From assembly GCA_000404785.1 (NCBI GenBank), contig ASNI01000010.1, positions 1 to 61,515 on the forward strand: a stretch of 61,515 bases of DNA, written 5' to 3'. The DNA is from Cloacimonetes bacterium SCGC AAA252-N17. GTDB taxonomy: Bacteria; Cloacimonadota; Cloacimonadia; JGIOTU-2. The notes under the pieces are model-generated. The model had not been told where the DNA came from. It saw only the letters and a program-made list of their open reading frames with translations, and made no database searches. Shown piece by piece: positions 44,426-52,806 of this stretch. The position numbers and the translations under genes were made by a program. Position 1 is the stretch's first letter. The number at the start of each line of letters is the position of its first letter.

Positions 44426-45409
44426 ATGTTATTGGTTTCCATAATTGTTTTAAGCGTTCTTGGTATTTTATTTGGTATCGCACTCTCATTTGCTTCAAAG
44501 GTATTTCATGTGGACATTGATCCTAAAATTGAACATATCGAAGAAGTACTTCCCGGAGTAAATTGTGGTGCCTGCGGCTATCCGGGTTGCACAGGATATG
44601 CAAAAGCAATTGTCGTATCCGGTGCCGATCCCACGTTGTGTGCACCCGGCGGGCATGATGTAGCCATACAGATCGCAAAGATCATGGGAACAAAAGCAAG
44701 TAAAAAAGAGAGAAATATTGCAGTTATCCACTGCCAAAGTGGTGGGATCAATAACACGAATATCAAATTTGAGAATAAGGGTATCCCTACCTGCCAGGCA
44801 GCGATATTACTTTCCAATGGGCAGAATGCCTGCACCTATGGCTGTCTTGGTTATAATGACTGCTATCGCGTATGTCCCTTTGATGCAATCTCCATCGACG
44901 AAAATAATATGCGAATTATTGACGAGGATAAATGCACAGGATGCGGAAAATGCGTTGAGGCATGTCCTCGGGATCTTATTGAGCTCGTGCCTATCAGCAA
45001 GAAAGTTCATATTCAGTGCATGTCTCATGATAAGGGTAAGGATGCGAAAGCAAAATGCGGAAATAACACAGCTTGTATCGGCTGCGGTCTTTGTGTGAAG
45101 AAATGCCCGATCGACGCGATCACACTTGAAAACAATCTTGCCACAATCAATTATGAAAAGTGCGTGTCCTGCGGTTTGTGTGCAACAGTATGCCCAACAA
45201 AAGCTATCGAAGACAGGATACAATCCCGTCCTCAACCCATTATCATCGAAGAGAAATGTATCGGCTGTACGATATGTGCTAAGAAATGTCCAGTGAACGC
45301 AATCGATGGGGAATTGAAAAAAGCTCACAAAATTGATGAGGAGAAGTGTATTCGGTGTGGTATTTGTATCGATGTCTGTCCGAAGAAAGCGATAGAAGTA
45401 AAGTCCTGA
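44426..45409 (+). CDS. rnfB: Rnf complex subunit RnfB with extra ferredoxin clusters
   Basis: 327 residues from ATG at 44426 (RBS AAAAGGAG). One N-terminal helix, then the [4Fe-4S] domain CGACGYPGC, then CLGYNDCYRVCP and five further CxxCxxCxxxCP motifs (CTGCGKCVEACP, CIGCGLCVKKCP, CVSCGLCATVCP, CIGCTICAKKCP, CIRCGICIDVCP). E. coli RsxB has far fewer. RnfB takes electrons from reduced ferredoxin on the cytoplasmic side, so the chain of clusters could form a long wire. A strong terminator follows. Confidence 0.96.
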   Translation: MLLVSIIVLSVLGILFGIALSFASKVFHVDIDPKIEHIEEVLPGVNCGACGYPGCTGYAKAIVVSGADPTLCAPGGHDVAIQIAKIMGTKASKKERNIAVIHCQSGGINNTNIKFENKGIPTCQAAILLSNGQNACTYGCLGYNDCYRVCPFDAISIDENNMRIIDEDKCTGCGKCVEACPRDLIELVPISKKVHIQCMSHDKGKDAKAKCGNNTACIGCGLCVKKCPIDAITLENNLATINYEKCVSCGLCATVCPTKAIEDRIQSRPQPIIIEEKCIGCTICAKKCPVNAIDGELKKAHKIDEEKCIRCGICIDVCPKKAIEVKS

Positions 45410-45419
45410 CGAACATTAT

Positions 45420-45455
45420 CTCGTTACGAAGTTGAACTTGGTAACGAGTTTTTTT
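45420..45455 (+). terminator. Terminator of the rnf operon
   Basis: CTCGTTAC (45420-45427) pairs perfectly with GTAACGAG (45441-45448) and is followed by seven T's. The interior AAGTTGAACTT is itself a palindrome. The same interior wording recurs in the terminators near 46240 and 48175. Confidence 0.9.
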
Positions 45456-45508
45456 AATCCAATATTTAACTATTTTTTAAACTGCTTGATCCATCAAAAA
45501 ATAATAAA

Positions 45509-45546
45509 TTGACATAAAAAATGATCTTTTGAAATTTTATTTCATT
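45509..45546 (+). promoter_or_regulatory. TTGACA promoter-like box before the MntA-like gene
   Basis: TTGACA at 45509-45514 lies 32 bases before the ATG at 45547. It is preceded by AACTGCTTGATCCATC, which resembles the bases before the box at 47188. The -10 region is AT-rich but not diagnostic. Confidence 0.4.
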
Positions 45547-45846
45547 ATGGATAATAAATTAAAAAACATCGTATTAAAATTAAAAGAAGAATTACCTCTA
45601 CTTAAGACTCAATATAATGTGGCCACTCTTGAAGTATTTGGTTCTTTTGTGCGAAATGAACAAGAGTCAAACAGTGATTTAGATATTTTAGTGTCATTCT
45701 CAAAAGCTCCTTCTCTATTTAAGTTTATTGAATTGGAAGATTATTTAAGTGAGCTGCTCGGTGTAAAAGTTGATTTGGTAATGAGAAGTTCATTAAAACC
45801 AAATATAGGGCAAAAAATATTAGCTGAAGCTCAATCTATAATATGA
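45547..45846 (+). CDS. mntA: MntA-type nucleotidyltransferase antitoxin
   Basis: 99 residues. The minimal nucleotidyltransferase motif GS-x10-D-x-D is present as GSFVRNEQESNSDLD (Gly32, Asp44, Asp46). In characterised pairs MntA transfers AMP groups to a tyrosine of the HepT toxin and inactivates it. The stop overlaps the next start by four bases (ATGA), as in known MntA-HepT pairs. The start at 45547 is favoured over an upstream TTG because the promoter-like box lies close by. Confidence 0.88.
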   Translation: MDNKLKNIVLKLKEELPLLKTQYNVATLEVFGSFVRNEQESNSDLDILVSFSKAPSLFKFIELEDYLSELLGVKVDLVMRSSLKPNIGQKILAEAQSII

Positions 45847-46196
45847 AAGATAAAGACAGAATAATAATCGATTATCTTAACGATATTTTAGAATCGATAA
45901 TCAATATAAAATCATTCATACACGACATGGATTTCCTAACCTTTCAAGAAGATAAAAAATCACAATACGCTGTAATTCGTGCTTTAGAAATAATTGGTGA
46001 AGCATCAAAAAAAATACCAAAAGTAATACAGAAGACTTATTCCGATATTCCATGGCGATTTATGTCTGGTATGAAAGATAAATTAATTCACGATTACTTC
46101 GGTGTTGATACTCAGGTGGTTTGGAATACAATAACAGAAGATATTTTAAGTTTAGAAGATGGAATAAAAAAGCTGGTTTCAGATTATTCACATTAA
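45843..46196 (+). CDS. hepT: HepT-like HEPN protein with altered active site
   Basis: 117 residues, helical, matching the HepT/DUF86 family (AVIRALEIIGEASKKIPK, then FMSGMKDKLIHDYFGVD). The family active site R-x4-H-x-Y reads K-D-K-L-I-H-D-Y here (Lys78, His83, Tyr85), so the catalytic arginine is replaced by lysine. His and the Tyr that MntA modifies are kept. The toxin may be weak or inactive as an RNase. Confidence 0.88.
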   Translation: MKDKDRIIIDYLNDILESIINIKSFIHDMDFLTFQEDKKSQYAVIRALEIIGEASKKIPKVIQKTYSDIPWRFMSGMKDKLIHDYFGVDTQVVWNTITEDILSLEDGIKKLVSDYSH

Positions 46197-46227
46197 TAAA
46201 CAAATTTTTTATTCTATAAATTGTTGT

Positions 46228-46267
46228 ACTCGTCACTAAGTTGAACTTGGTGGTGTTTTTTTAATCC
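46228..46267 (+). terminator. Terminator-like palindrome after hepT
   Basis: CGTCAC pairs with GTGGTG (with G-T pairs) around AAGTTGAACTT, followed by a run of T's. It is a diverged copy of the rnf terminator at 45420, including the trailing TTTTTTTAATCC. Confidence 0.6.
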
Positions 46268-46314
46268 GGGATTTATCAGTTATAAAAATTACTTAATCAA
46301 GCAAGATAAAATAT

Positions 46315-46336
46315 TTGACAGGGAAATTGAGATTTA
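46315..46336 (+). promoter_or_regulatory. TTGACAGGGAAA promoter-like box
   Basis: TTGACAGGGAAA starts at 46315, and the same 12 bases recur at 47188. TAGATTTG, about 28 bases on, fits the Bacteroidota -7 consensus TAnnTTTG, but the spacing is longer than usual there. It precedes the anchored unknown gene at 46461. Confidence 0.4.
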
Positions 46337-46422
46337 ATTTGTTAGATTTGCAAATGAGGATTAAATATTAAGTTATAAAAATGAAGAAAAAAGTAATATT
46401 GCATATTTGTTCATATACTGCT

Positions 46423-46442
46423 TTACTAAGCAGTACAATATG
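46423..46442. repeat. Perfect palindrome with the ACTGCTT/AAGCAGT motif
   Basis: TACTGCTT-TACT-AAGCAGTA, 8-bp arms. It lies 18 bases before the start at 46461. Single arms of the same motif mark other accessory gene borders (1275, 1652, 4234, 5460, 5480). Confidence 0.45.
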
Positions 46443-46460
46443 TGCACGGAGGTAATATTT

Positions 46461-47081
46461 ATGAAACTCGGCGTTAAAATTATTATCATAATTCTTGTAA
46501 TATTAATTCTATTCTGGCTTATAACTCAACCAAAGAAATCAGTTGTAATCAATGTTCTATGGATACCACCATATCCAAATTCTCTTAAAAATGAACCTGG
46601 ATATACTCCCGGTATAAGTGACAGAGAACAAATTGTATACGGAGTTTATTATGTTTGGGGTGGAAAACGTCAAGAATTGCCTTGGTGGATAATTATGAGA
46701 TTAGATGATTTCAATTGGAGAGTTATTGAAGCTGCAAATAGTGATAATTATAAAATTAGCTCAAAGTATAATTCAATTTTTGATAAAAATTGGATTGACC
46801 GGGGATTCAATCGCGTACAAAGAACAAGATTACAAATAATCCAGCATATTCTATTTGGCACCGAGCATGACTTTGGAATAGAAAAAAAAGCATTGTTCAA
46901 AATATATAAACTGATTGAAATACAAGGGAAATATGAAAAAAATGACGAAGATCTGTTTGACTCAATGAAACAATATCTCAATAAAAATCCAGAAATGGGT
47001 ATATTTTGTACACCAGATAGAGACTTTTATGATGAGGACTTCAAAAAAATAGAAGAAGAATACAAAAACTCAATAAAATAA
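46461..47081 (+). CDS. Membrane-anchored protein of unknown function
   Basis: 206 residues from ATG at 46461, chosen for GGAGG 9 bases upstream. One N-terminal membrane helix (LGVKIIIIILVILILFWLI) followed by a soluble domain with many aromatics (VINVLWIPPYPN, YYVWGGKRQELPWW). No known motif was recognised. Strongly AT-rich and isolated; likely accessory. Confidence 0.6.
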   Translation: MKLGVKIIIIILVILILFWLITQPKKSVVINVLWIPPYPNSLKNEPGYTPGISDREQIVYGVYYVWGGKRQELPWWIIMRLDDFNWRVIEAANSDNYKISSKYNSIFDKNWIDRGFNRVQRTRLQIIQHILFGTEHDFGIEKKALFKIYKLIEIQGKYEKNDEDLFDSMKQYLNKNPEMGIFCTPDRDFYDEDFKKIEEEYKNSIK

Positions 47082-47187
47082 ATATTTTTCTGATATTTCT
47101 AAAAATAAACAGACAATTCTTAAAAATTTACTATTATTACGGTGTATCTATCGATTGTATAAACTGCTCATTCAGCCGACAAAATAA

Positions 47188-47225
47188 TTGACAGGGAAAA
47201 TACAATTTTATCAATTCGTTTTGTA
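47188..47225 (+). promoter_or_regulatory. TTGACAGGGAAA promoter-like box
   Basis: Second copy of TTGACAGGGAAA, preceded by ACTGCTCATTCAGCCGAC. It lies about 140 bases before the HEPN-like gene at 47332. A 7-bp hairpin, CTGCGAA/TTCGCAG, lies near 47290-47307, between the box and the gene. Confidence 0.4.
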
Positions 47226-47331
47226 GTTTTAAAATGTTAATATTAAGGACAAGTGTTAGGAAATTTTACGTTAACAATATGGTGATATACTGCGAAGTTT
47301 CGCAGGATGTGAGTCTTTTAAAAGTATTAAT

Positions 47332-47994
47332 ATGGGATTGATTATCAAGCAAGACCACACAACTTGGTGCAGAGAATCTCTGATGGAATTCGATTTACTA
47401 CGGGCGTATCTCGCAGGACTGAAGCAACACCTAGTCAATGAGGGGAAGCGATTTCACAATGACATTGAAACCGTGGTGTTAGATGAAAATGATGAGTACC
47501 CTCGCGTAGTAAGTTTCTTCAGGGGATTGGATGATGAAACTTGGGCACTAGAGCATGTGTTTACCCAGCACTTCCCAAACCTCTTGCTTCGATCCACGCT
47601 TGTATCTTTTTATGCATTTATCGAAATAACTCTTGACACTCTATGTTATCGGTTCTTTCGATATTTAAAATTAAGTGTGTCTGTCAGCGATATGAAAGAC
47701 AAAGGAATCAACAGAGCAAAGCGATATCTCTCCAAGCTATGCAACATTGATTTCAATACTCTGTCATCATGGCAAGAACTAAAAAATATTGCAAAAGTAC
47801 GTAACCTTATAACCCATGCCGACAGTCGTATAAACGCTTCACCCAGCCATACTTCATTGCTTTCATATGTAGAAAGCAGTCCGTTTCTACGTCTTGATGG
47901 CGACGAGTTAATTCTAAGTCCAGAATACATAGAACATTTTTTGAATGTTATTCAAAACCTGATAGAAGAAATTGGAAGTCAAATCAAAACCTAG
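47332..47994 (+). CDS. HEPN-like protein of unknown function
   Basis: 220 residues, soluble and mostly helical. RNLITHADSRIN contains the R-x4-H motif of HEPN nucleases (Arg157, His162) with Asn after Arg, the commonest form. The N-terminal half has an acidic region (LDENDEYPRVVSFFRGLDDETW). It is like the many RiboL/Swt1-type HEPN proteins in defence islands. No partner gene is adjacent. Confidence 0.55.
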   Translation: MGLIIKQDHTTWCRESLMEFDLLRAYLAGLKQHLVNEGKRFHNDIETVVLDENDEYPRVVSFFRGLDDETWALEHVFTQHFPNLLLRSTLVSFYAFIEITLDTLCYRFFRYLKLSVSVSDMKDKGINRAKRYLSKLCNIDFNTLSSWQELKNIAKVRNLITHADSRINASPSHTSLLSYVESSPFLRLDGDELILSPEYIEHFLNVIQNLIEEIGSQIKT

Positions 47995-48592
47995 CAAACT
48001 ATCCCATACGACGGTTTATGATGTTAACGAGTACGTTATATGACTAAACAAACTATATTTATGGTTACTATAATACAGAAATCGTATAATTAAGGTCTAA
48101 ATTTATAAAAAACTTTTCCGTAGCGATTATTTTTCTTGTTATCAATTAACTAATTATTCCTCGCTACTAACTTGAACTTTCAAAGAACTAGCTTAACCAA
48201 CTCAATACTATAATAAATCCAAAGCGTACAACCTTTCGATCATCCGTTTTATTATTTATATAGGGAGGAGTACTATGAATGTACTTGTTTACAATTACGA
48301 AATATTCTTCGGCTTCAAGGTTAAAAGTGATAAGTCAATTGTGAAATGATGTAAATTGAATTTTATCAAAGTTTGAAACCTCATCCCCCGATGAAATACT
48401 CAGCAAGCTAAATTTCACGGGGTAAACTAACCTTCTCCCAGTTGAGGAGAAGGCAATATAAGGAATGCCAAAATTCAATTACCATTTCCGATCTAAGCTT
48501 TACTCGACACTAGGTCTTTTATCTCTCCAGGAATTTAATAAACAACACGCTCGACTATATCCGGTTCGTCATCCACCACTGCAACATGTTTT
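47995..48592. other. Intergenic stretch of gene remnants and palindromes
   Basis: No full gene. It holds TAACG-AGTA-CGTTA near 48033-48046, a decayed copy of the TTGAACTT terminator near 48165, an inverted pair CCCCGATGAAAT...ATTTCACGGGG near 48383-48422, and a perfect hairpin CCTTCTCC/GGAGAAGG at 48431-48453. A 24-codon ORF with a strong RBS is listed separately. Confidence 0.5.
48275..48349 (+). CDS. 24-residue ORF with a strong ribosome binding site
   Basis: Reads MNVLVYNYEIFFGFKVKSDK and four more residues. GGGAGGAG sits 4 bases before the ATG. It may be a genuine small peptide or the start of a gene whose rest is lost; the downstream DNA gives no continuation in frame. Confidence 0.3.
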   Translation: MNVLVYNYEIFFGFKVKSDKSIVK

Positions 48593-49288
48593 TTATTCAT
48601 TTTCAGTCGTATGCTTATATTCGGTTGTGACTTCCTTTGGCATAAAGCGGACTTTATCAAATGGCTGTACAAGAGAGGTTGCAATATTGAGAAGATGTGC
48701 AGCAATTCTCTTTAGATACCGAATATATAATGCTGCAACCACAGCATTCTGAACTTTCAAACCAACATCTTCAGTCATAAGCTGATGAAGAAGGATCTCG
48801 CATCTTCCGGTTAATCTTTTATTGATAACAGTTTCTGCAACATCCTTGTCATACTCTTCAAAAGCTTTGCTCACAACATCAAACATGTGCTCTACCTCCA
48901 ACTCAATTTCGGTCAGCTCATCATCGAGAATTCCTGCATCAAGTTTTATATTTGCTGCTCGGGCAAGTTCAAGGATGTTAGTAGTATAGTCGCCCACTCT
49001 CTCAATGTCTATTACTATTCCGATAAGAATTATCGCACCGGGTGTGTCCATAGCACCTGTGGCTGAGAGATGTATTAAAACTTTCTTTCGCACAGCACGT
49101 TCCGTTTTATCGACCTTTCTTTCCTCGTAAAATATATCAATATCAGGATGAGGGACCTCTCTTCCTCGAAGTTGAGCGCTAGCATTATCAAACATATTAT
49201 TTGCCCGATTAAGCATAACACAGGCGTCCATGTGTGCCTCTTTATAGAGATTACTCTTTTTGAATAATTTAATTAATTCTTTTAACAT
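48593..49288 (-). CDS. PhoU-domain protein
   Basis: 231 residues forming two three-helix PhoU repeats. The metal-binding pattern is clear in the first (DIERVGDYTTNI) but altered in the second (YLKRIAAHLLNIA, where ERxxDH would be expected). PhoU proteins control phosphate transport and signalling. It lies 28 bases downstream of a Na/Pi cotransporter, the usual partner for such stand-alone PhoU proteins. Confidence 0.88.
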   Translation of the reverse strand: MLKELIKLFKKSNLYKEAHMDACVMLNRANNMFDNASAQLRGREVPHPDIDIFYEERKVDKTERAVRKKVLIHLSATGAMDTPGAIILIGIVIDIERVGDYTTNILELARAANIKLDAGILDDELTEIELEVEHMFDVVSKAFEEYDKDVAETVINKRLTGRCEILLHQLMTEDVGLKVQNAVVAALYIRYLKRIAAHLLNIATSLVQPFDKVRFMPKEVTTEYKHTTENE

Positions 49289-49316
49289 ATATGCCTCGAA
49301 TATGAGTATTTCTTCA

Positions 49317-50477
49317 TTATCTCGTAATTATAAGAAAAAGTATCGGAATAGCAAAAAATACCAAAACGATAAACAATATTGGATATATCTTGCTTTTCAT
49401 TGTCAAATTTGAAATCCAGAGCGCTATCTTTATCGGGATCATTCTTATCGGTTTCAAGGGCAGTATCAGCATCATTCCAAGTATGTTAAATGTAAAATGA
49501 GAAAGTGCAACTACGAGCGCAGCAGGCGATCCCGTTGCCATAGCTGCCAATAAGGTGGTCACTGTTGTTCCGATATTCGCGCCCACTGTATAGGGAAAAA
49601 TCTGATAGATATTTACAATACCTGCACCTGCCAGAGGTACCATAATTGAAGTCGTGATCGAGCTGCTTTGGACGATGGCGGTCAGAACCAAACCGAGAAG
49701 CAGTGCAAGCACACCATTGCGGAAAATGTAATCGGAAAAGAAATTTTCAACCTTGCCTATAACCAATTGTCGGATGACTTTTACCATATATTTTAATGCA
49801 ATAAATAGGAATATCATAGCTACAACAAGGATCAATATCTGTGCGACAGATTGAGGAAATAATTTCTGTAATAATCCCGGTGAAGCATCAGGGAACTTGG
49901 GATCATAAAGAAATCCTACAATGGGTTTTGTGATCACTCCAATTGGGCTTTTGAATTCTGCACCTCGAATATTTGCGTGCAGAATAAAGGATCCAAGCTT
50001 AAGAGATATTTTTTCAATGAGCCCGAAATATATTTCTAACGGCAAAAGAATAGCCACTGTAAGAATATTGAAAATGTCGTGTACTATCGCACAGCTATAA
50101 GCTCTCTTAAATTCATCTGTTCTTGAGATGTGCCCAAGAGATACAAGGGTATTTGTAATGGTTGTTCCAATATTTGCTCCCATTATGATAGGGATGGCTA
50201 TGCGTATAGAATCAGGACCAAGAATATTACTGGCAACTAAACCCACGACAATTGACGTTGTAGTAGAAGAACTCTGCACAATACTTGTGGTCAAAATACC
50301 AATAATCAATCCCATTATAGGATTGCTTACGCTTGCGATAAGATTTTCGGACAATCCCCGAAAGCTCTTGAAGCCGGCTCCCATCATCACAATACTGAGG
50401 AAGAAAAAATAGATCAGTATGATCAGCAGGAGGATTTTATAAATTCTTTTCAGATTTGTAGTGTTCTGGTCTGGCAT
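49317..50477 (-). CDS. Na+/phosphate cotransporter (NptA-type)
   Basis: 386 residues with about nine membrane helices. The two inverted repeats each hold the QSSS motif, TTSIVQSSSTTTSIVVGLV and TAIVQSSSITTSIMVPLAG, that form the transport site. It imports phosphate with sodium. The C-terminal PhoU-like domain often fused to this family is instead the separate downstream gene. Confidence 0.94.
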   Translation of the reverse strand: MPDQNTTNLKRIYKILLLIILIYFFFLSIVMMGAGFKSFRGLSENLIASVSNPIMGLIIGILTTSIVQSSSTTTSIVVGLVASNILGPDSIRIAIPIIMGANIGTTITNTLVSLGHISRTDEFKRAYSCAIVHDIFNILTVAILLPLEIYFGLIEKISLKLGSFILHANIRGAEFKSPIGVITKPIVGFLYDPKFPDASPGLLQKLFPQSVAQILILVVAMIFLFIALKYMVKVIRQLVIGKVENFFSDYIFRNGVLALLLGLVLTAIVQSSSITTSIMVPLAGAGIVNIYQIFPYTVGANIGTTVTTLLAAMATGSPAALVVALSHFTFNILGMMLILPLKPIRMIPIKIALWISNLTMKSKIYPILFIVLVFFAIPILFLIITR

Positions 50478-50488
50478 TTATATTTCTG

Positions 50489-51496
50489 TTAACAAATTCG
50501 TGGAGTTTGTTCGCGTGAGAGGAGTGGTAATATTCTCTTTGCTCCGATATACGTCTTTAAATATAATTTTGGTTCATCTGATCTTTCTGCAACCCGTCCT
50601 ATAATCTGTGCGTTGCTCCCCAAAGGTTCATTATGTAATATTTTCAGTACTTTATCAGTTTCATCTTGGGGACAAATTATGACAGCCCTGCCTTCACATG
50701 CCATATACAGCGGATCGATTCCAAGCGCATCGCACACTCCGGACACACTATCTTTTATAGGTAATTTCTCTTCTTCGAGCACAATATTCACATTTGATGC
50801 AGATGCTATCTCATTAAGTATAGATGCCAGCCCTCCACGAGTAGGGTCTCTCAAAGCATGAATTATCACGCCCTGCTCTAAAAGTGCTTTTATAAGAGGT
50901 GCAACATTTGCGCAATCTGACTTTAAAGACGACTCGAATCCATTCCTGAAAGCCATGATCGCTGCGCCGTGATCTCCAATATCCCCTGTGATAATGACCG
51001 CATCATCAGGCATTGCATTATGTGAAGATATTGCAGTGTTTGTAATTATTTCTCCAAAACCTGCTGTATTGATAAATATCTTATCCATCTTGCCCCTGCT
51101 CACAATTTTTGTGTCTCCCGCAATGATAGAGATATTCCCCTTTTTTGTCTCGTCCCTAATAGAAATAAGTATTTTTTTGAGATCATCAAAACCAAATCCC
51201 TCTTCAATGATAAGAGAAAGTGTAATATACTTGGGGATCGCTCCAACCATTGCGAGGTCATTTATCGTCCCGCAGATAGCCAGTTTCCCAATGTTGCCAC
51301 CCGGGAAAAATATAGGATCGATCGTGTAGCTATCCGTAGTAATAGCTGCTTTTCCTTCAACTGCATAAAAGACTCCGCTATCTTCTCCATGATTAATAAC
51401 AACGTGGCTGAGTGTTCTATAAATAATATCAAGTAATTCCTTACTCTGCCTACCACCGCTTCCATGAGAGAGAAGAATTGTATTATTTCCCATCAT
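50489..51496 (-). CDS. hypE: Hydrogenase maturation protein HypE
   Basis: 335 residues. PurM-like ATP-binding fold (LLSHGSGGRQSKELLD; DPTRGGLASILNEIA) and the flexible tail that ends PRIC, with the terminal Cys that carries the thiocarbamate made into the iron cyanide ligand. It works with HypF. The start overlaps the hypD stop by four bases. Confidence 0.97.
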   Translation of the reverse strand: MMGNNTILLSHGSGGRQSKELLDIIYRTLSHVVINHGEDSGVFYAVEGKAAITTDSYTIDPIFFPGGNIGKLAICGTINDLAMVGAIPKYITLSLIIEEGFGFDDLKKILISIRDETKKGNISIIAGDTKIVSRGKMDKIFINTAGFGEIITNTAISSHNAMPDDAVIITGDIGDHGAAIMAFRNGFESSLKSDCANVAPLIKALLEQGVIIHALRDPTRGGLASILNEIASASNVNIVLEEEKLPIKDSVSGVCDALGIDPLYMACEGRAVIICPQDETDKVLKILHNEPLGSNAQIIGRVAERSDEPKLYLKTYIGAKRILPLLSREQTPRIC

Positions 51497-52581
51497 TCTC
51501 CATATTTATAATATGCTGCGCATGCGCCTTCGAAAGAGACCATGCATGGTCCGATTGGATTTTCCGGCGTGCATTTTTTTCTGAATAAAGTACAATCAAG
51601 AGGTGATTTCCTCCCTGCAATGATATCCCCACAGATGCAGGCACTTTGAACAACTTCATCTTTCACCTTGATTTGAAATCTCTTTTCAGCATCAAAGGAT
51701 GAAAACTCTTCATTCAGGCATAATCCGCTTGTAGGAATTGTGCCGAATCCTCGCCATGGAACATCACATTCCTGAAAAACTACTGAGATCAATTCTTGGG
51801 CTGCTCTATTACCCTCTGGTTTAACCATTCTTGTATATCTATTATCAACAGCTGGGGAATTAGTTTGGATTTGTGAAACAAGCGATTGAATTCCAAGTCC
51901 GAGATCAACGGGCTCAAACCCGGCTACAGTGCAGGGAATTCTATACTCCCGAGGAATAAACTCATAAGGTTCAGAACCGATTATCACACTGACATGCCCC
52001 GGCATGATCATTCCATCAATCTCACCTTGTAATTCAGAAAGAAGAAACCGTAAAACATTGGGCATTGTTTTCACCAGACAGAGAATGCTTATATTTTTAA
52101 GGTTTTGTGCATAGGCATCTAAGACCAAACTGGCAATAACAGGAATGGTCGTTTCAAATCCAATGGCAATGAATATTACTTCCTTGGATGTGTTGCGTGC
52201 TATATTGAGTGCATCAAGAGGACTGTACACGACATCGACAGTCGCGCCTTTTGCGATTTCTTTTTCCAAACTCGAATAACTACCGGGCACTTTTATCAGA
52301 TCTCCGAATGTAACAATATGATGTCCCTGTCGTGCTAAATAAATTATCTTATCAACGTCTTGAGCTGAAGTTACGCATACTGGGCATCCGGGACCGGAGA
52401 GGAATTTAATTGAATCTTTAAAGTAATGCCGAAAACCATATTTCAGGATCGATACAGTATGTGTGCCGCAAACTTCCATAAATTTCAATGGAAGGGCTTT
52501 TCCATCCAATGCAGCGACGTCATTCTTGATTTTTTGTAGAAGAGGTTTTAGATCAGGATTTTTTCGGAACTTATTGCTCAT
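51493..52581 (-). CDS. hypD: Hydrogenase maturation protein HypD
   Basis: 362 residues. MEVCGTHT (near 37), GPGCPVCVT and the C-terminal cluster cysteines in SACICGDIIAG ... CTLFRKKCTPENPIGPCMVS are all present. HypD with HypC assembles the Fe(CN)2CO unit. The gap to hypC is three bases. Confidence 0.97.
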   Translation of the reverse strand: MSNKFRKNPDLKPLLQKIKNDVAALDGKALPLKFMEVCGTHTVSILKYGFRHYFKDSIKFLSGPGCPVCVTSAQDVDKIIYLARQGHHIVTFGDLIKVPGSYSSLEKEIAKGATVDVVYSPLDALNIARNTSKEVIFIAIGFETTIPVIASLVLDAYAQNLKNISILCLVKTMPNVLRFLLSELQGEIDGMIMPGHVSVIIGSEPYEFIPREYRIPCTVAGFEPVDLGLGIQSLVSQIQTNSPAVDNRYTRMVKPEGNRAAQELISVVFQECDVPWRGFGTIPTSGLCLNEEFSSFDAEKRFQIKVKDEVVQSACICGDIIAGRKSPLDCTLFRKKCTPENPIGPCMVSFEGACAAYYKYGE

Positions 52582-52584
52582 AGA

Positions 52585-52806
52585 TCACTCTTCGGCTTGG
52601 CATAGTTCGGCGAGTAATTCAAGAGTCTCTTTTGCATCCTCCTGGTTTACCCTTTGAATAGCAAAACCTGCATGAACAAGTACATATTCATCGATATCAA
52701 CATCTTCGATAATGCGTATGTCTATCTCTTTTTTCATGCCGAAGACATCTGCAATGGCTTTGTTTCCTTCTTTCGAAATAATTCTATATGGTACTGCCAA
52801 ACACAT
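52585..52806 (-). CDS. hypC: Hydrogenase maturation chaperone HypC
   Basis: 73 residues starting MCLAVPYRI; the Cys after Met is the iron-ligand binding residue. It carries the Fe(CN)2CO group to the large subunit precursor. It is one base from hypF's stop codon. Confidence 0.97.
   Translation of the reverse strand: MCLAVPYRIISKEGNKAIADVFGMKKEIDIRIIEDVDIDEYVLVHAGFAIQRVNQEDAKETLELLAELCQAEE

Noticed and set aside
48465..48752. 95-residue plus-strand frame entering the phoU-like gene
   Set aside because: More than half is antisense to the PhoU-domain gene; the start has only weak support.
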